This document shows positions 46,050 to 56,715 of a stretch of DNA of 64,000 nucleotides, one piece after another. The stretch comes from Epiperipatus broadwayi (lineage: Eukaryota; Onychophora; Udeonychophora; Euonychophora; Peripatidae). The stretch lies in contig JAQFVV010006200.1 in assembly GCA_028023455.1 (NCBI GenBank), positions 7,659,506-7,723,505 of the forward strand. Direction: 5' to 3'. The position numbers and the translations under genes are program-made. Within the stretch, counting starts at the first letter, position 1, and each line of letters opens with the position of its first letter. The notes beneath the pieces are model-generated. The model had not been told where the DNA came from, searched no databases, and saw only the letters and a list, made by a program, of their open reading frames with translations.

Positions 46050-46222
46050 ATATATAATTATTAAAATCAGTCATCACTTAGACAATTCTAATATCAATAA
46101 TAATCATCAATCTCAACCTATTGCTAAGGCAACCTTTCAACAATAAAGAAGATTGCCTTGACATCAAATTGTTGATTATTATTGATATTGAAATTGTCTA
46201 AATGTTTATTGATTTTTATACT
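46050..46222. repeat. Hairpin (MITE-like)
   Basis: CACTTAGACAATTCTAATAT...CAATAATAATCATCAA (46074-46110) is mirrored by TTGTTGATTATTATTGATAT...GAAATTGTCTAAATG (46169-46204). An inner stem AAGGCAACC/GATTGCCTT is also present. About 170 bp, no coding capacity. Confidence 0.7.
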
Positions 46223-46229
46223 TAATATA

Positions 46230-48440
46230 TCGTAACGGTAAAAAAAGTAGAGTTGCTTTAACCTAACCTAAAGATGCAGATAGAGGGGGTTCGAACCTCA
46301 CCTACTCCTCTAGATTGCTACTAAGCGACTTACTCCCCAAACCTCACTAGAATTTAATCTTAATGTATGCCTGGTGGTCAGGGAGAGAAGAGACCACGAA
46401 AAGGAATTTTTACATATATAATGATCAGATGTACATACGTATGTTACAAAAGAAAACAATACTAAGTGGTTTTATTTATAGTGAATGAAAGATAACACAA
46501 ACTTTTATTATTTACATTAAAAGAATTCATACAATGTTTTATTAATAGTGTCACAGGCTATTTTCACTGCAACCGGATAGACATATTCGAAAGATCCATT
46601 GATCGTAATGATAAGAACAGACAAAATTTTACATTATCATTTCTTTCTTTAAAATATTCCAGCCAATGGAAGTGTTACGTAAAAGAAATCAAGAGAGAGA
46701 GAGAGAGAGAGAGATGATTCATTAACTCTGTGGTTGGAGAACATAGAAATAAATAGGTGGTCAAACTCAACTAAACACTTTGGACAGGTTTAAATCACCG
46801 CCCTACTTATGATTTAAGAAGAATGATAAAGTGACCCCAACAGGAATTTCCAGCTATAATTGAAACATTTCGATGATATTTTGAGAAAGATTTCCTAATA
46901 AATATAAATATATAAGACCATGCACACAGGCGATAGCATATAGTGGGCTGTGAGGCTCGAGACATAACAGTTACCAAGAGGTTAACACAAGACCGGATAG
47001 CTCTCCGTCTCTAAACTAGGTTAGAGAGAAAAATGGAATCCGTTCGCTAAACGCGTGACCCGGATTCAGGATCGGAGTTTTTGTTGCTTATGTCCAGTTA
47101 CGTACATTTAAGGAACTGAGATCGACATGAGATCCCGAACAATTTATTTATTTTTCAGAAGGTCCGAATGTAGGTATGTTAACCTAAGCAAACTTGGCAA
47201 AAGAAGTACTGTAATTTATGCTGAGCGGCCCAGTAGATCACCCGAGGCACGATACCATATAAATAAGGTCAACGACCTTTAAATTTAAAGAAGAAACCCT
47301 CTGCAAATTATATATCTTAGGAAAGCTCAACTATCACTGAAAATCCGCAGAAAAATAGTAACTTCACCTTTATAAAATTTGAATTAATAAAAAGAACCAG
47401 TGGGCGGATATTTTATTTATTTAGTTGAAATTTAACCCATTCACCACTAAGCCAATGCTATTTAATAATTTTTTAATACATATTGTCAAAATGTACTCTC
47501 TCTTAGTACTAAAATATAAATGCGAACGTTTTATTTCACGCTCTTTAAAATATAACTTTAAATTTGTAACCCTTCATTGACTAAAATATACTGGCATTTG
47601 ATAAGGATCTTTCTTTTATATGTATATAAAAAAAACTAAGTTAAAGTTTGGAAAGTTTTATAATAGAATATCTAGCAATTTAAATCTTGATTTTAAAATA
47701 GAGTTTTGCACTTTCTATGATTTGCTTCCTTTTCTTTCTAAATAAATATTTATATAAAATAAATAACTTGATTACGGGAGTATAATGGCGGAAAGTTAAA
47801 CGAAGCATTTTTCAATTAAATTAATAAGAATTACCGCCGCCATTATATGTAATAACCCTACCACCCATTAAAGTATTTAAAGAAAAAAGAAAGCAATTAA
47901 TGAAATATAATTTCACAAGACTCGAATACATAGATTTAAAAAAACAGATATATATAGAAAAGCATAAATATACATTGAAATTGCAAATTACAAAGATATT
48001 TTAATAATTTATGGGAACGTTACCGGTAACTAGATGGGTGGGTCAAAATGAGTTCATTTGATGTTTCCCCGCAGGTCTTCTCAGTTCTTCAAATTTGTTT
48101 TTCCATGTTTTTGAGGGCAGATTTTCATGGATACAGGGCAGATACTTTTGTTCTCTGGCTGGCTTACATGATTACGACTCCGACCTCAGGAACAGCTCAG
48201 GAGAGTGAAGGCAAAGAAGTTACCCCTGCATTTTTGCAGAGCAACACATTTCTGGATTTTTTTTTTATTTATATGCTGAAAGAATAGAGTGCAGCTTGAA
48301 GTAAGTACAGCAAGCAAGAGTTCGCTATATTGTCCAATCTTTCAGCAAAATTTCTTCCAACAAAATTCTTAAGATTTCTCTCTGACCTTCAGCACAGGTT
48401 ACCAGTAAGCATCAGACCAAGAACAAAAGAAAAGTTCTTT
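46230..48440. other. CpG-retaining, GC-richer stretch without recognised gene
   Basis: CpG dinucleotides are far denser here than in the rest of the window (for example TTCGCTAAACGCGTGACCCGG at about 47043-47063 and GAGCGGCCCAGTAGATCACC at 47222). It includes a B-box-like GGTTCGAACCCCC on the minus strand (46287-46299), a (GA)n tract at 46692-46714, and an inverted pair TATAATGGCGG (47780-47790) and CCGCCATTATA (47836-47846) resembling YY1-type sites. A plus-strand frame 48048-48287 (MSSFDVSPQVFSVLQICFSM...) is not recognisable. It could be a promoter or first-exon region of an unseen gene, or younger DNA; not resolved. Confidence 0.4.
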
Positions 48441-48732
48441 ATTTATACCCTTTTTCCATTATGTTTTTAATCTGCTCATTAGTAGCGAATCATGCCCGTT
48501 GTTTCAAATTTTTCCTGTTATCTATTTTTATCTAATTCAGAAAAATGTTTTACTAATTAAATTCCTTTTCTTAATGGATTCTATTTAATTAAGAAATTCA
48601 TCGAATTCTACCAAATATATTTTAAAAATAATTGCAATTATAATTTTAACTTTCTATATTTTATTTTATTAAATCTTTTAATTTAGGCAACTATTTGAGA
48701 AAACGATAAATTTAGTTTGAAAAAGAAACATA

Positions 48733-48779
48733 CATTCACTGTGGTTGGACTTAGGGTCTTAGTTAGTCCACAGTGAATG
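48733..48779. repeat. Short perfect-stem hairpin
   Basis: CATTCACTGTGG (48733-48744) pairs perfectly with CCACAGTGAATG (48768-48779), and an inner GGACT/AGTCC extends the stem around a small loop. Confidence 0.85.
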
Positions 48780-48928
48780 GTGAAGCCAGCATATATTTTT
48801 ATATCAACGTTCCTTCTGAAAAATAAACTAAATGTAGATTTTCACTTCTGGTTTCTCTACACAATAGACCTCTGACAACTAGGAAACATAATAAACTCCA
48901 CCTTCCCTTTATATCAAAAGAAGTCTGG

Positions 48929-49068
48929 GAAGGTGGAGTTTGAAATGAATTATGGGAAGATTTGTTTGTTTGTATATATATATGTTTTCCTTTAGGTTGA
49001 AGGTGGAGTTTGAAATGAATTATGGGAAGGTTTGTTTGTTTGTATATATATATGTTTTCCTTTAGGTT
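48929..49068. repeat. 70-bp tandem duplication
   Basis: GAAGGTGGAGTTTGAAATGA...TTTCCTTTAGGTT occurs twice in tandem (48929-48998, 48999-49068) with one difference (GGGAAGA/GGGAAGG). CTCCACCTTCCC at 48897 is an additional inverted match. Near-identity implies a recent event. The minus-strand frame 48799-49110 is a by-product. Confidence 0.9.
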
Positions 49069-49260
49069 GATTTTCACTTGAGAAGGTCTATTTGTAGTAG
49101 ATGAAACCATGGTTGTGTAAGGATTTTGGTAAAATTTTGAATTTAATCTAGTACTGTATTGTTTTATGGTTTTGCATATTTATATATATATATGCACAGC
49201 TTCAATATATATATAATTTTATAATTAAAAATAATAGTTTTTGCATATTTGGATTCTATA

Positions 49261-49527
49261 TTACAATATTTAATTTAATTATACTTTTTATTTTTAATTA
49301 TATAGTATTATCAAAAAATTATATAGTATTATAAAATTCTTTAATTTTTAAAATTTGCTTAGAATTTATCTATCTTCTAGTTTACTGTTAAACTGTTATA
49401 ATTTTTTAAAAGTTTTATTCTAAAAGATAGGTAAACTAGAAGATAGGTAAATTCTAAGCAAATTTAAAATTTAAGGAGTTTTAAAAACTATATAATTAAG
49501 AATAAAAAGTTACATTAAATTAAAATA
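49261..49527. repeat. AT-rich hairpin element
   Basis: TTTGCTTAGAATTTATCTAT...CTTCTAGTTTAC (49353-49387) is mirrored by GTAAACTAGAAGATAGGTAAA...TTCTAAGCAAA (49431-49462). Outer arms continue through AACTTTTTATTTTTAATTATATAGT-type sequence on both sides. Confidence 0.7.
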
Positions 49528-49530
49528 TAA

Positions 49531-50825
49531 CTTTAAAAAATGTCTTATAAATACGTAAATTTTAACTATAAATTTATCATGAAATATATGGGATATATAT
49601 GTAAAGAATTGATGTCAATAAAATAGTATAAGTTATAATTTAAATAATGTTAGGTAAAATAAGAAAAAAACATAATTTAAATATAAATATAAAGGTATCT
49701 AAAAGGAGTGAAGTTTTTTTGTCAATAAAATAACGATCGTGTATGTATATAAATGTAATGTTGTTTTTCCATTATATATATATATTGTAGCTCTGAAGAC
49801 AATAAAACAGGACTTAGAACAAAATGTTGCATTAAATAAAATGTATAACAAAGGGGATATAATTGCTTATATTTAATAATATAATCAATGCACTAAAGTC
49901 AAAGAAGAAGAAAAGAGAAAAAGAAACTATTTTTTACTCCTTGGGGAGTCTGGTAGTTTGTAATTTCCCTAAAATAAACTTGATTGTAAGGAATTGCTTA
50001 CTTTAATCATGATGTGAAATTACTAATATCTTACATTCAAATATATGATAGTGAATTATACAGTATTTTGCAGTTTCCAAAAAGAAATTAATCTATTTTG
50101 ATCTAAGTAATCAATTGGTCCTATATGGTGATTTATTCTTATGAATTTAAAATCATCACAATTCCTTGACATGTAGTAATAGATATGTGGACTTGATAGT
50201 TAAAATCCATGGATCAACTCTGTAACTTCTAATACTCAATCTTCACATATCTTCCATGGTAATATATCATTTGAGTATTTATATATTCCAATTATCTAAT
50301 TATTTCCCTAACACTATACAACAGGTTTTTGAAAGATAAAATATTTTGCATTAACTTGTTAAATATTTTCTGGAGATAAATTAAATGCTGTTAAGTATGA
50401 GTCTATGAAGTAGCTATAACATATATTATTGTCTACAGTGAATTGTTGAAAGACTGATGATTTACTATGTTGCAAATTCATTTTTGGATACTGTTTACTA
50501 CTTTTTTATCATTTCCTGATAAATAAATAATCTGGTGTACTATATAACCAATTATAATGGCAAATATTAACATTTAAACAATATTCCAAACATTTATAAA
50601 TTTAGCATAGAAAGCAGTTGAATTAAACTAGAAAATATCATTAATAAATGTATCTAATATAAAAAATAACTAACAAATGTTACCGATTCACATTCTTTTA
50701 AACAACTAAATAATATAATAATATGGGTTTTACTGCGTGATTAAACATGGATTGAGAGTTAATGATTTTTGAATAGAGGTTAAATTTATCATTTTAAATA
50801 TTTGAATATCATGTGATCTAACAAT
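49531..50825. other. AT-rich DNA without recognised genes
   Basis: Nothing supported. Confidence 0.5.
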
Positions 50826-50829
50826 TTAC

Positions 50830-50890
50830 TTTAGTGGTAGAGTTGTGGATTCAAAAGATAAAGATCTTGCATTGAAGCTCAAATCTGTCA
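50830..50890 (+). repeat. tRNA-like relic
   Basis: TTTAGTGGTAGAGTTGTGGA resembles an A-box/D-arm, and GAAGCTCAAATCTG a decayed B-box. It is probably the head of an old SINE not otherwise represented here. Confidence 0.4.
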
Positions 50891-51176
50891 CTTTCACTGT
50901 TTGAATGTTACATGATTTCTTGAGTGACAAACATATAATGTAATCTTAATAAACTTACAATTCACTCATAATATTTGTTTTTCCTTAATTCTGCATTTGT
51001 GGCAGTTTTAAATATTATCAAAGTATTAGTAAAATGTAATTCTATTTTCTTCAAATATATTAACCCGGAAATATTTGGAATTCAATCTATTCTGGAAATT
51101 AACTTTATTCAAAATTATTTTTAAAATTCTGGCTCCATATAGATCAATCTTTTCCATAATTGGGATCTCTTTTTAG

Positions 51177-51200
51177 ACACAGGTATATATAAGCCTGTGT
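51177..51200. repeat. Solo copy of a palindromic end motif
   Basis: ACACAGG-TATATATAAG-CCTGTGT followed by ATTTCA is identical to the terminal motif of the foldback element at 37040-37066 and its inverse at 36794-36824, but here it stands alone. Confidence 0.7.
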
Positions 51201-51210
51201 ATTTCAGCTA

Positions 51211-52769
51211 TCACATTATTTTGTGGAGATCAATTTAAGCATATAGTAATATGAAATTAAGATTTTTAAAAAATAAATTAGACATATATTCATGGCTATC
51301 TTAATTTTACAATTACTGGGACTAGAGTCTAGAAACACATAAGTAATAGGGAGCATGCAAACTTTATTTTACATTTAAAAACCTAAACTGCATCAAAAAT
51401 TTTTTTTTTAATTTTTCACTTTATTCAAATTTAGAGAGAAAGAAGAAGTAGGTAAATCCACAGACTCCTACAATATTATTTTTATTGGAATAGTACTATA
51501 TAAATTTTAAATAATACTGAAGATGATTGGTTAAAAAAGCCAAGTTTACACAAATAAGCAAAAGAAATTAATTCTTTATTTCCTTTTATTTCCTCATTCA
51601 TTCATTCTTTTTTAAAGTTCATATTTTTTCCATTCTTTATGAACTTTTATGAGGACAATGCTTCCACTGAGGATCTATGACCCATAGATTAAGAATTACT
51701 ACTTACATGATTTTGACTGTTTTCACTCATCTATATTCTCAAATAAAAAATATAATTCACAATCAAACATAATTATCAAATGTATTCAAATATTAGGCAT
51801 TCTAACCACTTATGAAAATCCAATGTCTAATTAATTAAAAATAATTAAAAAAGTAAAGTATAACATTCTAAAAATAATTTGAGATTCATAAAAAAAATAC
51901 AGTAATCATTTATTATAACAGTTTATAACTTGTGATTCATTTAAAAGGACTACGATGATGCCACAAATGGTCAATTAATGAATAAATGTCGAAAGAAAAA
52001 TAAATAAGAATAAAACATTAATTTCTCTTGCTTTTAAATATTGAATCAAATCTTGACTTTTCCTCATTTAGTCACCTCTGGGTTATAGCCAAATAACCAA
52101 TAAAGTTTAAATGTTCCTAATTTATTTAAAAGAAACTTAATTTCACTGATGTTTATGAGAAGTTTGAAAAACTCTGCATTATTAAATTTGCGATAACTTT
52201 TTTATATATAAAACTAAAAGTTTAATTGGTAAATAGATTATTAAATTATAACTGTTTATCTTTTCCAAAGCATATTCAGCAATATAATCTCATTTAAAAT
52301 TTTATTTAATTTAGAAGAATAGTTAAATACATCATTTATTTATATTATTTGCATGTCTATTTAATATTGTTAAAAAAAGGATAAACAAAAGATAAAAAAA
52401 TTTCGTATACATTAAACATATATCTATACCAATGGAAATATGCTTTTTCCTCTGTATTTGTAAATAGAAAAAATTATGGAACATGATTATATTATTATAA
52501 TAGATCCAAAAAAATACATTTTCACATAAAATTTTGTTCTTTATTTTTTATGAATAAAACTTATACATTTATTTTTGAATTTTATATATTCACTTAATAT
52601 GAGATGTTTTATTTAATACATACATGCTTAAACTTAATTTTTAACCTATCAATTCAATAAATGCACATTATTAGATATAACATGCTGACTTATATTCATA
52701 TATATATAGGAGGGATAAGAATATTGAAGCTATTCATTAAAGGTTAACGAATTGCTATTTTAGTATAAG
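51211..52769. other. AT-rich DNA without recognised genes
   Basis: Nothing supported. Confidence 0.5.
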
Positions 52770-52774
52770 CCAAG

Positions 52775-52980
52775 CACTGATTGTATATATGTGTGGGAGA
52801 TCATGATAGAACAACTAATGAATGCTGGTTCTCCACAAAATACATATATCTCAGATCTTTTTTTTTACATGTGTGTGGTCATATGTATCAGTTGTTTGAG
52901 ATAGAGTGGAGGATGAATACAGACTGAAAATCCTAAGGTCAAATCCCTCTATTTACTATAGTAAACATTTAGTATACTGA
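52775..52980. repeat. Hairpin-family copy 5
   Basis: ATATGTGTGGGAGATCATGA...CTAATGAATGCTGG is followed by CTCCACAAAATACATATATC...AGATC and ACATGTGTGTGGTC...CAGTTGTTTGAGATAGAGTGG, matching the centre and right half of the 14.9 kb hairpin. GGTCAAATCCC at its right end parallels the B-box-like GTTCAAATCCC there. Confidence 0.6.
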
Positions 52981-53009
52981 ATAAATAGGTTGATTATATA
53001 TAAATAGAT

Positions 53010-53465
53010 GGCCACTATCGAGTTTGAGAGCATTCACAGTACTCAACATGACCTCATTGAGCTATTATAAGACCATTACAGCCCATATATTAAAGATAGA
53101 AATTATTTTTCTTTAATTACATATGATTGCCACATTTAGTAAATAAATTTTAATATTGCATAGCTTCTAAGAATTTGTAATATTAACACGTAGTAAACTG
53201 AACAATTTCCAAACATTAATATGTGAAAGAAAATAAGTATGTAAAACTGAATAGAAAAACATATTCATGCTCCCAAACTAAGATGCTTCAGATTGGCCTA
53301 TATAATTAAAATATAGGTTTAAAGATTATCTTTTTAAAAAGTCTCTATCTTATGTTTGAGTTTGAGACTATCCTCAGTACTCATTATGACATTATTGAGC
53401 TATTATAAGATCAGTTCAGTGCATATATTAAAGGTGGAAATTCTTTCTTTTTAATTATATATATA
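53010..53465. repeat. Direct repeat pair, ~330 bp apart
   Basis: GAGTTTGAGAGCATTCACAG...TATTATAAGACCATTACAG...CATATATTAAAGATAGAAAT (53019-53105) recurs as GAGTTTGAGACTATCCTCAG...TATTATAAGATCAGTTCAG...CATATATTAAAGGTGGAAAT (53356-53441). Confidence 0.75.
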
Positions 53466-53485
53466 TATGTTGATACGAAGATTTT

Positions 53486-53620
53486 CATGGGTTGCATATA
53501 TAAAAGACATTTTGCGGGTTCATCCCTGATAAAAAATTTAAGTATTAAAATACCGACATTTCGACTTGATCACACAAGTCATCTACTTATGTTTACAGCA
53601 CTGTAACAAGATCATTTGTT
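53486..53620 (-). repeat. PLE terminal-like segment with degenerate hammerhead
   Basis: On the minus strand GTAGATGACTTGTGTGATCA then AGTCGAAATGTCGG (53555-53587). Helix GACTTG/CAAGTC (53563-53580), then GAAAT (53558-53562) and GTC (53555-53557), match the common Penelope-type arrangement CTGAAGATGAC...GTCGAAACGTC, except that the CTGA strand is changed to GTAG and GAAAC to GAAAT. The rest (TTTTAATACTTAAATTTTTT, GGATGAACCCGCAAAATGTC) is unclassified. Inferred relic of a PLE pseudo-LTR. Confidence 0.45.
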
Positions 53621-53719
53621 TTTATATATTTATAATTGCTGTTTTTGTACTAAAAAAATATTACGTTTTATTTTAATTTCTTAAAAAAAAATATGTTATA
53701 TGTATAACTTAATAAAAAC

Positions 53720-54000
53720 CAATACTTGTTATTTAGCAGTGATAATATTAACATATATCATTAAAATAATTGCAAAGTGCTTTCAACACTAATGTGCCCT
53801 TATCAAGGCAAACTCTGTAAAACATGAACTCCTTACAAACATAAAACTGACTTTAACAATCTGATATCACTAGTCTGGTTGTTAAAGTGAGTTTGAAGTT
53901 TGTAAGGAGTCTATGTTTTATAGTGTTGAAATCGCTTGGCAATTATTTTAATGGTATGTATTAATAATATTAGCTCTGCTAAATAGCAAAAGAAGTATTG
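53720..54000. repeat. Hairpin (MITE-like)
   Basis: CAATACTTGTTATTTAGCAG...ATCATTAAAATAATTGCAAAG...CTTTCAACACT on the left is mirrored by AGTGTTGAAATCGCTTGGCA...AATAGCAAAAGAAGTATTG on the right. The inner part CTCCTTACAAACATAAAACT / AAGTTTGTAAGGAG closes toward 53865. Confidence 0.75.
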
Positions 54001-54139
54001 ATTTTTATTAATTTATAATTTGTAGCAGAAGAAATTTTTATTTTGTATGTATAAAATATTTCTTTTACATGGCTTTAATACAACTCAGTCATTAACAGTT
54101 ATCATTTTTATAGAAACATCGGGAAACAATTAAATAGAT

Positions 54140-54243
54140 GTCAAGCGTTGGTGGTCGAGTGGTCAGCACAGCAGCCTTACAAGCAGTTGTCCCTGGTTTG
54201 CGGGTTCGCGTATTGGCCGATGCTTTGACACATGAAGGGAAAA
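54140..54243 (+). mobile_element. Short tRNA-derived SINE, copy 8
   Basis: TCAAGCGTTGGTGGTCGAGT, GCCTTACAAGCAGTTGTCCC, B-box region GGTTCGCGTATTGG, end GATGCTTTGACACATGAAGG plus A-run. The 16-bp flanks AAACAATTAAATAGAT and AAACAATTAAGTAGAT (54124-54139, 54244-54259) are target duplications. The anticodon-like loop CTTACAA (anticodon TAC) suggests, but does not prove, a tRNA-Val(TAC)-like ancestor. Confidence 0.9.
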
Positions 54244-54259
54244 AAACAATTAAGTAGAT

Positions 54260-55258
54260 ATAAAGCTTTAATATACATGAAGACACTTGAAAGTTTGATT
54301 TCCATATATTGTAAATATTCTACGTTTCTCGTATGGAACTAAGATCTTTAACTAAAATCAATAATAATAATTTAGATTTCATCTAAAGTGCTGTTTTTGT
54401 TTAAACTTGAAAATCAATCATCTGTGTATGGTAAAAAAGCGAGGAAGTGTGGTACACGTGCGCATGTGTGTGATATATTATTTTTGTAAATGCACTTTTG
54501 ATGTTTTTGATTGAAACGTTCATTGAAAATTTATTCTTTTTACATTCATTGTTTATTAAGTGTTAATCTATTCATGCATAGATTATCTTCGAATGATATA
54601 TATAAATATTTGCCTTTTTAAAATTAATGTCCACTTTTTCTCTGCTTTTGTTTTTAATAATAAAAGAAACAAAAATACAACTACAAAAATAATGTAACAC
54701 TGACATAAAAGTAAAACCACATGATTTCAAAAAGATAAAAGTTAATAATAAATATATATTGATATGCACACACACAGGGTTGATCAAGTAATGAGTACAA
54801 TATACTCTCTCCAGACTTTGAGGGGGGAGGGGGTCGTAAGTATTTCGTTAACTTTGTATTTTTATTTTACAAAATAAATCTTCTTTTTTTAAAAAATAAA
54901 AATATATAATAATAGACTATTTTATTATAATATATATATATCTTTTAATAAATCTAAATGATATATATATTTTAGGAACTTTATGAACTTATATAATATT
55001 ATCTTCTTACATTACATATTACTATTACCACTTCTTATTATTAATTTATTAGTATTACATATCTTTTTTTTTAAGTTAGAACAAATGTATACATTATGCA
55101 TTTTAGTTTTTTTCCTGAAGATTTGTGTTGATAGTATTTTAGTTGTATCTATATATTGAACTATTTCCATCATCTAATATTAAGTATTGAATGTCTTTAA
55201 AAAAATTTACCTTTATTTAATATTACAATTACATTCGACTGTTAGTAATAGAACACAG
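54260..55258. other. AT-rich DNA without recognised genes
   Basis: Contains a G-run (GGGGGGAGGGGGTCG, about 54822-54836) unusual for this window, and AT-repeat tracts near 54935-54950. No gene supported. Confidence 0.5.
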
Positions 55259-55275
55259 GTTAATATATTCGCAAT

Positions 55276-55309
55276 GTTTCCAGAGATATTATTCTCCTCT
55301 CTTCTTCAG
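55276..55309 (-). ncRNA. Hammerhead-like core at the PLE 3' end
   Basis: Minus strand: CTGAAGA (55309-55303), helix AGAGA/TCTCT (55302-55298 with 55286-55282) around an 11-nt loop, an unpaired G, then GAAAC (55280-55276) followed by ATTGCG. CTGANGA...GAAAC with a short helix II is the hammerhead layout known from Penelope pseudo-LTRs. The GTC cleavage triplet and helix I are not convincing here. Confidence 0.45.
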
Positions 55310-55349
55310 GTGTTGCTGGTCTGACTAATGACTGTATTAGCATGGTAAT

Positions 55350-55413
55350 CAAAGCTGGACCCTTAGATTCTTGATTATTGAATTTTAAAGAAACACTTTA
55401 ACCAACTGAGTCA
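55350..55413 (-). repeat. tRNA-like A- and B-box segment in the PLE 3' region
   Basis: Minus strand GACTCAGTTGGTTAAAGTG (about 55411-55393) looks like a tRNA D-arm/A-box, and AGGGTCCAGCTTTGATTACC (55363-55344) like a weakened B-box, spaced about 30-35 nt apart. It sits between the PLE coding tail and the hammerhead-like core. Confidence 0.5.
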
Positions 55414-55451
55414 TCCTACCAAAAGCAACAATCAGTAGAAATTTCATATAC

Positions 55452-55960
55452 TTATCTATGAGATTCCTTCTGATTTCTCCACTTTTTTCTAAAAACAAAG
55501 TTGATTAGTGGTTTCCATACATCATTTGTAATCATACTAGATTGACTTATGAGGTTATTCAGCATTGTCATGTGAGCAGCTTCTTTGAATTTTCTTCTTT
55601 GTGTTTTTCCCTCTCTATCCAATATATTTGTATTTACCCAATTGAACATAAGTTTATTGGAACATGCATGGTCTGCTTACTTAGAAACATTGTTTTCTCT
55701 CTTGTAATTATCAGTTTGTGTTCTTGCAGTCACTTTTCAATGGGGTAACTGTTCTAACTAATATACATTCTTCCACTTTCACATGATATTTCAATGATGC
55801 AGTTTTTTACTTTTCAGCATTTCAAGTTTAGGCTTTGTAGATGTTAGAATTCCTCATAGTGTGATATGGCTCTGGGAAGCTGTTCTAATGTTATCCTGAT
55901 TGCAGATTTTCCTTAATTTGTCTGTTACTTTTGGTAAGTATGGGTACATTACAGCACCAA
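55452..55960 (-). pseudogene. PLE ORF C-terminal region with decayed GIY-YIG
   Basis: The frame from 55649 down to 55452 reads MFNWVNTNILDREGKTQRRK and ends SQSSMITNDVWKPLINFVFR. Upstream, the GIY-YIG part is frameshifted: what reads CIYKIPCECGR in copy 1 is here a stop-containing stretch near 55770-55800. Only the tail survives as an open frame. Confidence 0.65.
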
Positions 55961-55985
55961 TTAATTGTTTTTCTGGAAATAGACC

Positions 55986-56595
55986 AATATATAAATACAA
56001 TTATGCATTTTAGTTTCAAACATTTATTTATTTATCATTTTATCATAAATAATCAGTATATGAAATTAAAATGATGACATTTGAGATAATGATATGTGTT
56101 TATGGTATATTACAGGCTATGATGTTATTTTCAGTATTAAATTAATTAGTCTTTTCTTAAGTGCAAGTCAAAAGTTATAATTCAGTTGTAATATATATGG
56201 ATGCACATATTTAAAATTATATAGACTTGGAGCATATTTTGTGCAGTGTTGTTTAATAAAATAGTCATTCTGGATTTTAAATTTTTTTTTTAAAAAAATA
56301 ATAAAATTTTAAGTACGTAGATAAAATGCTATGAAAATAAAATATATTTGTCAGGTGCAAAGAAATGGAAACTTTCTAAATTAAAAAGAGATTTTAAAGA
56401 AAAGTAAAGATAATTTAAAACAGTGATAGGAAAAAAAAAGATAGAAATAGAAAATATTATAATCCCAGAGCAGTCAAGTTGTACTAACCATGATGTCATT
56501 CTTGAAATGAAAATTTAAGACAAAGAAATTGAAACTAATACAATAAAGTTGCTAGAAGATAATAAATTATTAGTTTCAAATATTGGTGACAATTT
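55986..56595. other. AT-rich DNA without recognised genes
   Basis: Nothing supported; may include the decayed 5' part of the adjacent hAT. Confidence 0.5.
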
Positions 56596-56715
56596 GGTGA
56601 AATGCGGATTAATTTTGTATTATTATTGGATAATCCAACACAATATCCTAAACCTATACTGAAAGATATTAGAATAAAATTAATTAAATATAGACCTAAA
56701 CAGAATAAAGAATAT

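Larger units (their letters stand above)
55262..55985 (-). mobile_element. Penelope-like element relic, copy 2 (3' part)
   Basis: Minus-strand translation gives VMYPYLPKVTDKLRKICNQD, then a decayed GIY-YIG region that aligns with copy 1, then an open piece at 55452-55649 (ADHACSNKLMFNWVN just upstream, RRKFKEAAHMTMLNN, ITNDVWKPLINF), the usual PLE C-terminus after GIY-YIG. Downstream non-coding sequence carries tRNA-like boxes and a hammerhead-like core ending near 55262. It is 5'-truncated, as typical for PLE insertions. Confidence 0.72.

Noticed and set aside
46258-46272. CCTAACCTAA resembling arthropod telomere repeat
   Set aside because: Only two units; too short to mean anything.
46262-46340. 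Possible tRNA gene on the minus strand around GGTTCGAACCCCC
   Set aside because: B-box-like text is good, but no acceptor stem or convincing A-box; listed only as a site within the region.
48048-48287. Plus-strand frame in the CpG-retaining region
   Set aside because: Unrecognised 79 residues, no splice or start context that decides it; kept only as part of the region description.
51177-51200. Helitron 3' hairpin
   Set aside because: The 7-bp stem hairpin is not followed by CTRR, and no TC start or AT insertion context was found.
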